NCBI GenBank assembly: GCA_965153455.1
Contig: OZ234500.1
Location: 16,739,579 to 16,803,578, forward strand
DNA from: Sphagnum compactum
Taxonomy: Eukaryota > Bryophyta > Sphagnopsida > Sphagnales
DNA length: 64,000 nucleotides
Direction: 5' to 3'
Both the position numbers and the translations under genes were made by a program. The first letter of the stretch is position 1, and every line of letters starts with the position of its first letter. This document shows positions 1 through 11,882 of the stretch, one piece after another. Below the pieces are notes generated by a model. That model saw only the letters and a program-made list of their open reading frames with translations, ran no database searches and was not told the DNA's origin.

Positions 1-544
1 TGGCACATTTTGCAATACATTACCTTACATGAATGATTACTTTATTTCATAAATTTGATAACTTGTTCTTGGTATTATTGTAGTTATTCATAAAGTCTAA
101 AAACCATTTAGATCCCTTGAATGAAAATTTTAAAACTACAAATTAATTGCACATAAATGCTTACACCTTATATTGAAGCCAATCAAATATCTCGAAGCAC
201 TAATCAAAAGGCCACATGTGAATTAACTTTAATCGTCCAAAATTTAAGGTTTAAATGAAAATACGATAACCAATTTCATCCAAGGTTTGGCCAAGGAGTT
301 TTATTTGTGATCCGTGTGTAGGTTCAATTGTTTTGAACCATGTAAATATTAAATCATTAAGCAGGATTTATTGAAATTATGTGGAAAATAATACATAAGA
401 TATGTGATTTCCAAAAAGGGTTAACAATATATTTTTGTAGTAACTTAGTAATACTATATGCATATTACAAAATGTTTGATAATTTTATATAATTTGTAGT
501 ATGTTAGACTTCAATGTTGTAAGGAATAGAATAATGTGAATTGT
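1..544. other. AT-rich intergenic DNA, no feature seen
   Basis: This stretch is AT-rich, with stops in all frames and no recognisable transposon end or gene motif. It runs up to the first inverted-repeat element. Confidence 0.5.
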
Positions 545-755
545 ACTATAGTACATGGGGAGCTTGAACACACATGTTTGTTGAATAATTTATTGATTAA
601 AAATATTCTGTGTTGAAAAATAGAATATTCTTAAATATTTCAAAAGATTATTTATTTTTAGTCAAAAAAACAATTTCTTTGAAAAAACTTCTGTGAAAAT
701 TTCAACATTTCTACGAATAACATAATTAGTGTCAAAGCTGTCAAGGTACTATAGT
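545..755. mobile_element. MITE-like element, family A copy 1
   Basis: The two ends form an inverted pair: ACTATAGTACATGGGGAGC on the left and, read in reverse complement, ACTATAGTACCTTGACAGC on the right, both followed by sequence ending near GACAC or GAACAC. The interior is AT-rich and non-coding. Related copies lie at about 1031-1224, in inverted orientation, and at about 42431-42630 inside a Copia remnant. All share a block reading roughly GAAAATTTCAACATTTCT followed by an AATA-rich stretch and TAATTAGTGTC. No clean target-site duplication was seen, so the superfamily is not assigned. Confidence 0.6.
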
Positions 756-1030
756 ATTACTATTCCTTGAAGTAACCAAATAATTCAAAATGATCATGGA
801 TGGATTCATGTTGTTGGCCGGCAAGAAGACTTGGACAAACTTTGGCATACTTGCCCAAAAGATGTCATTGGTCCCACATACGTGAGCTATGCAAAACATG
901 GCACATTCATTTGCTTGTACATCTTTTTGAGCAGGCATGCACAATACACAATTTCATGGATTGTGGGTGGTACTACACACCCCAACACACATACACCAAA
1001 AAGGAAACGAATTTAGAAATCATAAGTTAC

Positions 1031-1224
1031 CCTACTACCTTGGTAGCTTTGACGCCAATTATATTATTTTCAGAATTGTTGAATTTTTTTAATTTTTTTT
1101 CAAATAACAAAAAAAAATTGGAGAAAAATATTGAATCTTCAAGAATAATTTATTTTTCAAAATAAAAATTTCAAAATAAATTAATTATTCAACAAACATG
1201 TGTTGAACTTGCCCAGGTACTAGG
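1031..1224. mobile_element. MITE-like element, family A copy 2 (inverted)
   Basis: The left end CCTACTACCTTGGTAGCTTT matches the reverse complement of the right end, CCTAGTACCTGGGCAAGTTC. The interior is the reverse complement of the copy at 545-755, so the pair forms a large inverted repeat about 270 bp apart. The right edge merges into the next inverted-repeat element. Non-coding. Confidence 0.55.
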
Positions 1225-2003
1225 TCTATTTTTATATGAAGGTTTTTGAAAGATGACATTTTGGCTTGTATTGAAACTTGAGATTAGTTATAGAGTTATA
1301 ATATCTTGAAGGAGCTTGTATTGAAACTTGAGATTAGTTATAGAGTTATAATATCTTGAAGGATTTTGGTTTCTTTTAGAGGATTTTTGGAAGATTATAT
1401 TTTTGCATGGTGAAATATTTGAGTTTCCACAATCCTTCTTTTGCCTTAAGATACCCTTTTTAATGTAAATGGCAAGGCCAACACACCCCCTTGTTGCTAT
1501 ACAATGATTGTGTAAGATTTGGTTGGATAAATATTCAAGGGGGCATGTCTAAAAGGTTTCCTTTTGTGTTTAATTGGGAGTCTTTTTAATAACAAAGGTC
1601 TATCATTACCACCCCTTATTTGGGCCTTTTCCAGTGTCTAGCCAAGATGGGTAGAAGTGTTAATTGTTTCTACGGCCTCACCCATAAACAATAAAAAAAA
1701 TTGGACAATACAAGCCGGGAGGCTATCTAAATGCCACCACCTGGGCCAATTATTATTATGATCAGCCAATCAGGAGCAGTAATTTTCTTGTTTTGGGCCC
1801 CATGAAGACCCTAGTAGGCTACCATGTACAAATATATACAAGCTCAAAAGTATCTTAATGCAAAAAAAGAATTATGGAAATCTTCTAAAAGAAACCAAAA
1901 TCCTTCAAGATATCATAACTCTGTAATTAATCTCAAGTTTCAACAGGAGCCAAAATATCATTTTTCAAAAATAGTCATATAAAAATAGACCTACTACCTA
2001 GTG
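1222..2003. mobile_element. Foldback-type element with long inverted arms
   Basis: The left arm (about 1222-1450) and the right arm (about 1845-2000) are inverted copies. Both contain, in their own orientation, AGGTCTATTTTTATATGA, then ATTTTGGCT, GTTGAAACTTGAGATTA or a close variant, and ATATCTTGAAGGATTTTGGT. The left arm has an extra 50 bp unit. Between the arms lies non-coding DNA. Long arms of this kind are typical of MULE-like or foldback elements; no target duplication was resolved. Confidence 0.6.
1264..1363. repeat. 50 bp direct tandem duplication
   Basis: Two consecutive copies (1264-1313 and 1314-1363) of a unit beginning GCTTGTATTGAAACTTGAG and ending ATATCTTGAAGGA. They appear identical by eye, so the duplication is recent. 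The inverted arm near 1900-1960 has only one copy. Confidence 0.9.
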
Positions 2004-2547
2004 GCCAAAATCCCTTAAGCTACTATTACTCTATAATGAATCTAAACATAATATCAAGGCAAGGCCAACAATGCACCCAGCAAAGGGTGGGGGGGAGGAA
2101 AGAAGGAACAAAGAGAGAACTCCATTATCAAAGAAGCCTTTAGAATTGTAGAGAAATGTTAGTGCATGAGGAATGAGCCTTGAGCAATGGGCATTGAACC
2201 AAATATTCCAAATCAAAAGCAATAATTTCAAGTCATACAAGGATGAATGGTGGATGAATGTAGATGAATGATGAATGAGATATTAATGAAAATTATCTTG
2301 GGTTTCTTCTTTCCATTTTGATTCGCTTAGGAAAAGTTTTTTTTAATGATAAAACATGATGTTCTTAATACATAGAACATTATTGTTTTTGAAAAAAAGA
2401 AAAAACAAACAAAAGACATGTTGAAAATCCAAAACATTCAACAAAGTTGGACATAGGAAAGCAAAGGATGAACTTCATGTTTCCAAGAAAATGAAATGAT
2501 ATCATCAAACACCATCTAGTGGATGAATCATCACCATCTACTTATGC
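2004..2547. other. Non-coding DNA
   Basis: No long open frame or transposon end was recognised. On the minus strand it lies just downstream of the decayed methyltransferase-like gene and could hold its 3' untranslated region. Confidence 0.4.
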
Positions 2548-2899
2548 CTATTGGTCCTCTTTCATATGGATCACATCACATGATTCAAAAGCCTTTAAGT
2601 CCAAAAAAACCTTAGCAACATGCAAAAATCTCTTTTGTTTTTTGGAAGATATGGTATTGATAGGAATCATTTGAAAATCCAACTCAATTGATTGCATAGC
2701 CTCCCTTTCAACCCATGGTGGGAGGTATGGAGAAGGTGGCAAGCTCCTTGGTATGTTGTCAATGATGGATCTCAACCTTGGGCTACATCATGTCCAACAA
2801 ATAACATCTCAAAAATCATACAAAGATAAAAATGGAAGAATATTACAAATACAATATTGAATTGTAGAATGTAAAGGCTTCCACTTACATTCTACGACA

Positions 2900-3455
2900 T
2901 GGATGGAAGTTGGTACTCATGAATTTTTGCAAGAGGTGGATCATCATTGTCATCATCTCCATCAACATGATCATGCACTTCTGCAGGCATGGGTTGCTTG
3001 GACTTTTGTAATGGGAATAGATATTGTTGCCAAAGTTCCACATCACTTTCCAAACCAAAAACATGTTGCCTGTATTCTATAGCAGCAAGGAGAATAGAAC
3101 CTTAAAAAAACCCAAAAAAAAAAAAATCAAATTTGAGAAGATATAATGATATGTTGCATGCATGTGGTTATGAACTAAGGTCAAAAGTCATACCCATGCC
3201 CATAGTAAGGTCAAGAACACATGAGTTAGGTGGCGAACAAGTTTTTAAGACAACTTGCGTGAAAACAAGACTACGATTGTATGCTCTTTGCCATACTTGA
3301 GATGAGGATTTCTTTGGAAACATATCATCCTTGAGGTTATTGTAGAGCACATTAGTTTTGTATGGGTCTACAAGCAAATCAATTTGCTTGCTTACATCAA
3401 AGAACTTGAACTTTGATGTTTGCTTGGCATAGACAAAAACATTGAACACCAAGCT
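2900..3455 (-). pseudogene. Methyltransferase motif I exon pair of the decayed gene
   Basis: This is the best-preserved part of the minus-strand gene. The upstream exon (3194-3455) starts after a TTTTATAG acceptor with SLVFNVFVYAKQTSKFKFF and ends in CVLDLTMGMG at a GGTATGA donor. The intron is 3101-3193, with a T-rich tract and TTTTTTAAG acceptor. The downstream exon (to about 2900) continues GSILLAAIEYRQHVFGLE and then an acidic run (DHVDGDDDNDD). A hydrophobic strand, D-L-T-M-G-M-G, and about 15 residues later a V-x-G-x-E-x-D strand match motifs I and II of SAM-dependent methyltransferases. Because other conserved blocks come before motif I, the order looks like the beta class of N6/N4 DNA methyltransferases, which is an inference. 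Confidence 0.6.
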
Positions 3456-5061
3456 CTATAAAAGTTAAGTAACATATTAGATTCGACTATCACTTGAACA
3501 AAATGAAGCAAAATGAAAACATGTTTTGATCACTTGGAGGTTAAAAATTTCTCACTTTTCCAATTTTGGTGTGCAATGGAATGGGAATTGATGCAATAAT
3601 ATTTATTTTTCAATTCAAACCTAGAACTTCCGTTGGCACAAGCTCCCACTTGCCCACAAAATTTGCATCTACTCCTTGACTAAAGACTATGCATCCATTG
3701 TTTTCAAGGAAGGAATCAACAAGGCCAAATGTTTAATTCTAATATTTAGGCTTGAAAACATTCCATTCTAGAATGCTTTGGGCATTTAAGCAACCAATAA
3801 CAAGGTTGCCATTAGGGCAATCAACAAAATCATGTCAATTACATGGCTTTGCCTTTTCCCATTGACAAGATTTGAATGCCCATTAATGACCTACACGTTG
3901 AAAAACTTACATTAACATAACATCTAACAAGGAATGACAATAAGGAATATTGTGAACATAAAAACCATATTGAGATTACGTTAGTAAGAAAATAACATAG
4001 TTCCTTTAGAGGTGGTGAAAGGATGTTTTTCTCCTCATTTGTATAATCAAACATGTTGATAAAATGGATAGGGATAACTTTCATATCAAAGGTGGATCTT
4101 CTATCATGGGATATAAATGGGAGATAAGCATATGGGTGATCTTGTGCTTGCATGCCAACATGAGGTATGGGTGGTGGTTGGCCCATATGTGGAAGGCCGA
4201 TTGGTGAAGGTGGAACAAAAGTAATTGGATCTTCCAAAGGCTTCAAAGTAGCCTTGTTTGTGACTTTGTTTATTTTCTTCCCACCTTTGGCCTTAGGCTT
4301 TGTAGCTTGAGAAACCGCATTAACTTGTTCATCTACAATGTGGGCTACTTGTTTGGAATCACAAAATTAAACAATGGATGAATCAATTTGAGTTTCGACA
4401 AGCAATTGCAATGCAAAAGCTTAAACAAGTTCGATATAACTCCAACTCAAAATGAGGAATAATTCCTTTGGGAAGGTTTATATGCCAACCTCCTCCATCC
4501 AAATGGGCATGAACATAATCTGAGATTATGGAAGGCCGGGTGTACATGGAAGCACGGGAAGAAATTTCCAAGCCATAAAAAAAGGGGAATTTTTCTTCAC
4601 ACAACCTTAAAACATGAGAACAAATTTGATGTATCTACAAAAGGACAAAAAAGGAAAAAACCACTTAGTGTACAAAAAATGTTTTATATTTTACATGTTA
4701 ATGGAAACAATGAGTAATTGAAACAAAGTACATTAACTTAAAGATGGTTCGTTTTGTGGCTTTTGCACTTCTTGGCTGATCATCCCACTGATCATTACCA
4801 CAATAAAAAAAGGTTTTCTTCATCATTGAACTCTCAGAAAATGCATTTTGAAAATGGGCAAGTTTCCACTTGTTAATGTATTCTCCCATGGTCTTTGATG
4901 CAATCTTCTATAGCAATGTGATGGTCATCATGAACTTCATGATAGAAACAAAGTTGGTCAATATAAGCTTTTGAAGTTGCAGAATCAATAAATAATTTCT
5001 TAAGTTAAAAAGTTCAAGAAACCAACAATGAAAAGGAAAAGCTATCGTTTTTTGAAATCAA

Positions 5062-8000
5062 CACTAGTAGAAAACCCCTTTTTTTCAACCAGCCATTTTT
5101 CACTACATGTCATTTTCAACTACATTTTCAACTACAAATTTTTAAATATTAGAAAAACTTGGGGCTCCCAAGTAAGTTAAACCGTCTATTTTTTTGGTGG
5201 ACAATTGAAATTAAATCTCAATGAAAGGGTTTACAATTGAATTATAGTCAAAACATCGACTAGGAAAATGACATAACTTATAATTGTGGTTCTCGAAATG
5301 GTGTGTCGACTTCTTAAATCTTATGTTCAACTACTTTGGTGAGTCACAAAACATAAAATGGATGATAAATGCATGTTGGATGGATGAAATGTAGTTCAAG
5401 TGATTAATGTCTTTATTGCAACTTTGATTTGAATATTTCTCAACTATACAATACAACTACAAGTGAACCGTGCAAAGAATGCATAAATAAATCATAAATT
5501 GATACAATAATTAATTGTTATTCATGAATTGTAAATATTAGTTAATTAAAAAATATGCAATAATTTTTAGTTAATTTGAAATTATTTAATCAATATATCA
5601 ACAAGTCAATAAGTTTATAAATTAATATTTAATATTTAGTATTTATCAATGAATGATTTGTCAATAATTTATTAACTATTAAATAGTATAAAATACTTAG
5701 TTATTATGAAATAAATAATTATTCTATAAAGTTAGTTGCATAAATTGAAAATTTGACTAATTATTTAGATAATTATTATCTGATTATTCCTTATTTAATC
5801 ATTCTGAAATATCTTATTAGTTTTGGAATTTCTCAATAATTTGATCTAACTACTTAATTGAGAGTTATGGTTAATATTAATGATTAATTCAAAGTGATGG
5901 AATAGTTACTTAATAAACTAATAAATCTAGTTATATATATAATACTTATTATTTTTCTTAAATATAAATTAATAAATTAATAATTAATTTATTCATATTT
6001 ATTAATCGAAAGTTATGGTTGATAACTAGTAAATATTAATTAGTTAATAGTTAGTTAGTTATAAAATTAAAAATAATTAACTATCTAAATTAATTATCTA
6101 GTTGATATTAATTTTTAATTAAACTGATTTAATATCTACAAATTAATTTAATAAGTTAGTAATTTGATAATTTATAATTAATATTTTGGAATTACCAATT
6201 AGTTTTTTAAAAATTTAATAGTCGATTAAAAACCTAATTATTTGTTATTTTATTAGTTGATCATTAAAATTTTAAAAGGTTTATTTTTAGAGGTAAAATT
6301 AGCAATTTTATTTAAATAGTTTCATAAATAGAAATATGATATTTAATAAGTGATTGCCAAATAATTAGATACAATAAAAACTTTAATGAATAATTTGTGA
6401 ATTGATTAATTAGTTAGATATTAAATCATTATTTCTAGAAATACTAGGTACTTATTAAATACCTAGTACCTACTTGGCTATTCACTTAATTAATAGTTAG
6501 GTATTTAGTTACTGTATACTTAAAATTTTAAATAACGAAGTCTTTAAGAGGTAGTAGGTAACTACTAATTAGGTAGGTAGCCACTAAAGTTAACGTTTAG
6601 CTAATTACTAGATACCTACTAGTTATTGACTAACAATAAAAGTACCTAGTTAGGTAATTAGTACCTACCTTTAAAAACCTACTAGCTTTTACCTAATATG
6701 TATTTTCTAGCTACTATTAACTATTAAGTTTCTAGGTTACCCTAGGTGCATACCTTAGGTGCCACATTAAACATTTAATTAACCTTAGGTGGTTAGCCCT
6801 AGTTTAGCCAAACCTAGGCACCATGTATGCTAAATTAATTAATAGGCTAGCTGTTTATTATTCTTCTAAATTAAGATCATATTATAATATTATTATTTAT
6901 TATAATTATCATAATATAATTAACCTAGCTTAGAACTAATTAGAATAACATTAGAAAATTAAAATTATTACCTACTATTAGATATTATAAACTACTAATA
7001 AGGTTAAATATTAATAATTGTATACCCACCTACTTATTAGATACCTGCCTACTATGTACCTATAAGTACCATACTAAATACCATACTAGGTATTTACTAA
7101 ATATTTAGTACCTACCTAGCTACTTACTTAGTTAGAGTTATTTATTAAGTAGGTATTTAGTTAGTCAATATTTAGAATACAAGGTAGTTAAGTATTTAGT
7201 TAGTAAGTAACTAGGGTTCAAGGTTAAAGTTTAGTTTAGTTAGCTACTAGGTACCTACCTACTAGTTACTAGCTAACTAGGTAGTTCGTACCTACTAACT
7301 ATCACCTAATAGGTACTTATTTAATACATACTAAGTACCCACATAATAGGTATTTTCTAACTATTACTAGTTAAATTAAATCTCTAAGCTACCGAATATT
7401 TAAGTCTTTAGTATGAAATAGGTATTAGGTGGTCTAAACTTAAGTGCCACCATATTTAGCTTTAAGCCCAACTTCGGTGTCACATACACTACACTAGTTA
7501 GTAGGTATTAAACCCCTAGGGTACTTTTGTTAAGTTTTAGATAGGTATTAAATTGTTTAGGCCTAGGTGCCACCTTGTTTAACTTTAGCCCAACCTAAGT
7601 GCCACATATGCTACATCAATTAGTAGGTTAGGTTAATTGATAAGTTTAGTAAGTTAGGTTAATTGGTAGTAGACTAGGCTAAGTAAGTAATTAGGTACTA
7701 GTTAAGTAAGTAGGTTGCTAGGTTTTAGTAGGTCATTGTGATTAACTTCCAAGTGTGATAGCATTTATTTTTTTGAGTCCCCCTATTTTGGGGAGCCATA
7801 ACTTTCTCATTTTTTTTATCCATTTGTGAAGATTTTTTGTGGTTTAGAGGCGCCAAGAGGAGGGTTTTGATTTCTCTTTGGATGCCATAAACAAATAAGA
7901 TCATTATTTTATTTCATGGAGCTCTAAGTCATTAAGTGATTGTTCACAAGTCGTTCTACCCTAGCTTACAATTAAAATGTTTATCCCATATTGTTTGTTT

Positions 8001-8773
8001 TTCATAACAAGTTTCTAAAGTATATAAAAAGGTGAATTATAAGTGTTGGGAAATCACAAAAAATTATATTGTTTAATAGCCATTTGGGATGAACTAATCA
8101 CAAAAGCTCGACCTCAAAGACTAAACTTAAAATGAAAAAACAAATTATTGATTGTGTGGCATTTGGCTTAGGTCCAGGCTTAACCTAATTCCACACCTAA
8201 CTAAGCTTGGGCTTAGCCTAAGTCCAAACTTAGCCTAGGTTTGGGTCTAGCTTAAGTTTAGCCCTAGTCTGAGTGATGTGTAGCCCTATGTGGGCCACGT
8301 GCCAACAAACTACTTGTTAGACATTAGGGCCATGTGTCAACAAATTATTGGTTAATTTGGGGGCCACATGTTAACAAACTATTGGCTAGACTTTTCACCT
8401 AGCATAATTGTAACATAATAGAAAACATAGTCTGAATATAGTTGAAATTTCAACTCAAATTTTGGTGATGTCATGATTTGTCAACAGATGAAGTTCATCC
8501 AGTGAGAAGTTATAATTCAAAATAACTTTCAACTGTAATGGCGGAATCATTTCCAACCAAAATGGTTAAAAGTGGTTATTTTTGTGGTGTTGACATGTGG
8601 TTCTCACTTTCGATTGTAATTTCATTTTCAACTTGTACTTTTTGTCTATTGTGGTCAGCAATTGAAAAAAAAATTACGATTGAAAAAAATAAATTATAGC
8701 CAAAAAGGTCATTTTCAACCATAATTGTACGTTAAAAACGTAGTCTAAAAAAAGGGGGGGGTTTCTATTAGTG
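5062..8773. mobile_element. Non-autonomous CACTA (En/Spm-type) transposon
   Basis: The left end is CACTAGTAGAAAACCCC and the right end, in reverse complement, is CACTAATAGAAACCCCC. These are the terminal inverted repeats expected of CACTA elements. Flanking triplets are CAA and TAA, a 3 bp target duplication with one mismatch. Subterminal DNA on both sides repeats short motifs around TTTTCAACTA or its complement. No transposase frame was found in the 3.7 kb; the interior is AT-rich and its right half is dense in TAGGTA/TACCTA words. It sits inside the decayed minus-strand methyltransferase-like gene, between exon-like blocks at 8745-8960 and 4920-5030. Confidence 0.75.
6430..7750. repeat. Dense TAGGTA/TACCTA word cluster
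   Basis: Over about 1.3 kb the words TAGGTA, TACCTA, TAGTTA and AGGTACCTA recur every few bases on both strands, with no fixed period. It lies inside the CACTA element. A related but one-stranded GTAGGTAGATAG tract lies at 33540-33820 and a short one at 37180-37300. It could be decayed satellite or subterminal repeat; no open frame crosses it. Confidence 0.65.
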
Positions 8774-9106
8774 TAAACAAAATACTTGATTCTACCAATT
8801 TTGTTTGATGCACCAAGGGTCCAAAACATTCTTGCCTTTGAGTGGTCCAGTGAGAAAATGATTTTTCTTCTTTCATGTATTTGTTACCATTCCATATTTT
8901 GAACCATTGACACTTCTCCTTGGCAACATTGTTCAACCGATCTTGTGTCAATTCTGGATCAACATTATTTGAGTAATGGATTTTGATTTCTTGAAGGAAT
9001 TAGGACCCAATTCAAAATCAGCAATAGGTAAGAGTTTCACAAGTCTATGTTACCAAACTTCTTTAGCTTTTGTAGTAGCATCGACCATTACTTGTTCTAA
9101 CCTAAT

Positions 9107-10020
9107 ATGTCGCAACCCTAGCCTTGGGTTTGGGACAAAGGTGAGGGCTTGCAAGGGTGCGGGCCAGGAGGAGTTCCAGGAGTCACATCTTGTGCTCTCG
9201 GGAGTGCAAGGAATGTCCCCTCACATTCCCAAGGGAACTCCCACCTTAGGAGTTGGAATCACGGTGGACTCCCGAATTTTTAGAGATCGATTGCAAGGGT
9301 CAAAACCTAATGGATTGAGCAGTTTTTTATATCAATGGAAAGCGCCTGGAACGTAGATGTCTAAAATGGGCTTGCATGACCCATTTGGACACTTTTAAAC
9401 CAAGTTATGTTCAAAAGAAGGGCCAGGAGTCAAACTGGCAGTTCGACTCCCAACCACTAAAAGTCGGGAATCGACCCGATTTTCTTGCTTGCACGTAGCG
9501 TGCGGCATACCGTTGGAAACTCATCACGAAGGCTACAACTTTGATTCAGAACTCATCTCAATCAAAGGTCTTTGCGCAAAGTTATGAGCCCCCAAAGTCG
9601 CGGGAGTTCTAGCGGTGGGAATTTCGAGACTCCCACTTAGGAGTCCCGGGACAAAAAACTATTTGGGTGCAGGCCCCGTGGCCAAGCACAAAGTATACTA
9701 TATGGGGGAAGGTGGTGGCTTCCCCCGAGTCCGGGCCGTGGTGAATCTTGTGAGTTCAAGTTGCTCGTGACCTGTCCTAGCACCAAAAGTGTTCCAAACA
9801 TGCATTAACCAACTTATTGTTTGGTTTTGTGTAGATCTATGTGAGTGATTAATAGCTTGTCAATTCTTCCTAGTCCCATCTCAGAGCTCCAGCATGCCCC
9901 TCTACCCCCCCAAAGTGCTACGAGCCAGGAAGCGTGCCCCAACTCCTTACTCTTCCGCTGTTTTCAAACCAGACTCATATTTGAGTCTATCAAGGAGCTT
10001 GGGAGTGCATCATAATAACA
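9107..10020. mobile_element. GC-richer insert, possible retroelement fragment
   Basis: Base composition jumps from the AT-rich surroundings to clearly more GC-rich DNA. The stretch separates two exon-like blocks of the minus-strand gene. It contains repeated words such as GGGAGT and ACTCC (for example AGGAGTTGGAATC, CTTAGGAGTCCCGGG) and GGCTTGCATGACCCATTTGG. Open frames in it are unlike any protein I recognise. A solo LTR or LTR leader is my best guess, but TG..CA ends and a target duplication were not located. Confidence 0.4.
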
Positions 10021-10430
10021 TTAATATTATTCGGGTTTTCAAGTTTATAAGATTCTACATTATCATGTTTGGTCGAGCTATAATTTCACGCTACATGCAA
10101 TAGAAATGTGAAATGATCAATTGACAACAACATAATTATTGTGAATAGAAAGGAAAAATAAAATTATGTATGAAAAATTTGTACCTTGAACAATATTTCA
10201 ACAAAGGTTAGTTGTGTCAAAGAATACCAAATCTGGCGTTCCTCTTTGTTCATTGAGTCTGTGTATTATTTATCCAACAAAATGCCCTTGAATTCCTTAA
10301 AATCTATCATCCCTATCATGTTAACCTTAAAGTTTGTATATTGAACAAACTTTTGGGTAACTATGTAAGCACATCCAAACCAAAAATCAAACCAATAGTG
10401 TTCTAATTTGGTGCTTATTAAAAATTTGTA

Positions 10431-11882
10431 ATCTAAAACATGATTGTTTTAACATTTTTATCAACTTTGTAGCTTTTTGAAACCAAACAATGACCGCCTA
10501 AACTATTATGTCAAAACTTCAAACATGATAGTTGAAATATAAACAACTGAAATGAGACTATGGACCTTGTAGTGCTCATGAAACCTAAATTTTAAACATG
10601 ACACGTAACAATGTGTATATTGATTTCTTAGAACTAGAATTTATGCATAGTTGTAACTTAAATCATGACATATAATGTATTGAAAATCAAGTTTGAATAT
10701 AAACCATTAAATATCTAGTGCAAATTTTCTTACAAAGAACAACCAAACAATCCAAACCCAAACAAACAAATAAACATGGGAAAAAAAACGATTAAAAAAA
10801 AATGTGGCCTTTTGCAAGAAAATATTCAAATTGCAACTTTGCAAGCTATGGCACAACATCAATCACCCAATAATAGTAGTAAAAACCGTTGTGAATTGGC
10901 AAACAACAAGAAGCCTCAACATATACAACAACAAGACCCTTTAAAAATTCCTCAAGTTTATATGAGTGCTCATACATCACAATGCTCTAGCTTCACAAAG
11001 GAAAATGAAAGTAAGTAAAGATTGAAGAGGAATAAGGATGGTGGATGCTGCCATGAACTTGAAGGGCGAAATAGCTTAGAAGGCATACCAAAACCCTAAG
11101 TGAAAATCGACAATGGGGATGTGACAATGAAGATGATGACAATGGATGGGAGTTTGGCGGAAAAATCCAGTGGACCTTTACCCAGAGTAAGGGCCCTCTC
11201 TGAGGGCCTCACTAGAACTGAAGTCACATTCATAACCTTAGCCTACTACACCTACTTATAACCCTACACAAAAAGCCTCCATGGGAGCCTTACCCTATAC
11301 CTACTTAGTAACTTACTAATGAAAGGTGTGATTAATCCATTAATTTTCAAGCTTAGGAGTTAAGGACGTTAGGAAATTGGTAAAAATAATTGCAAAATTA
11401 GTTACAAGTAGGTATTAATTGCTAATTAAGTAGGTAGGTAATCCCAATTATTGCTAATTACATAGGTAAAAATAAATGGAAATAAACCCCCACTTAGAAT
11501 ATTGCTGTTGCTCTTATGCTGTTGCCGTTTGGCTGCTGTTGCTGCTGCTCAACGTTGCAATGCTGGGAAGCGTGTTGAAAGCCAGCAGCGGGACGATCCA
11601 GAGTTGGCTGCTGCTGCTGCTGCTGCCGCTGGAGGATTTTTCGGCTTCTTCGTCGTCATCATGCACAGGCAGGCGATGCTGATGTCGCTCTCGCTGTCTC
11701 CAGCAACCGCCCTTGTGAACCACAATAGCAAGCACTGGGCTTTCTTGGTGACAATCCGGGACTGACTGCTTGTTTGTGCGTTTCAGTTTTTGTGGTTCTG
11801 TTTACTGGGTGGCGTATGCTAGAAATTGTTGTTGTTTTTCCTTCTTTTTTTCTTTTGGGGGGGGCCTGATTGCGACAGCTTG
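10431..11882. other. Spacer upstream of two divergent genes
   Basis: Lies between the 5' side of the decayed minus-strand gene and the first coding exon of the plus-strand gene. A small frame at 10776-11018 is Lys/Gln-rich and unrecognised. From 11476 the DNA becomes CTG-rich, which probably marks the 5' untranslated region or first exon of the plus-strand gene. Confidence 0.4.
11502..11700 (+). repeat. CTG/GCT trinucleotide-rich stretch
   Basis: Several runs of CTG or GCT (for example GCTGCTGTTGCTGCTGCTC and GGCTGCTGCTGCTGCTGCTG) open frames on both strands that would encode poly-Leu, poly-Ala or poly-Ser. The frames reflect the repeat. It lies about 200-380 bp before the first convincing coding exon at 11883, so it is probably 5' untranslated DNA or an early non-coding exon. 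Confidence 0.6.

Larger units (their letters stand above)
2548..10430 (-). pseudogene. Decayed multi-exon gene with methyltransferase-like C-terminal domain
   Basis: Reading the minus strand from about 10430 down gives a chain of short exon-like open stretches in one order. They are: about 10195-10430 (FWFGCAYIVTQKFVQ, then a stop, then ERQIWYSLTQLTFVEILF); about 9040-9105; 8745-8960 (ELTQDRLNNVAKEKCQWF); 4920-5030; 4698-4889 (GEYINKWKLAHFQNAF); 4383-4604 (CEEKFPFFYGLEISSRASMY); 3839-4340, Pro-rich; 3600-3850; 3194-3455; 2900-3100; and 2548-2780. Two adjacent exons join in phase over a 93 bp GT-AG intron to give the SAM-binding-type motif DLTMGMGSILLAAIEY, followed by HVFGLESDVELW. Stops near 10270, 4340 and 3730, an apparent frame slip near 4390-4400, and two large insertions point to a pseudogene. 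I infer a DNA or RNA methyltransferase fold. The substrate, exact ends and full exon set are unknown. Confidence 0.55.
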
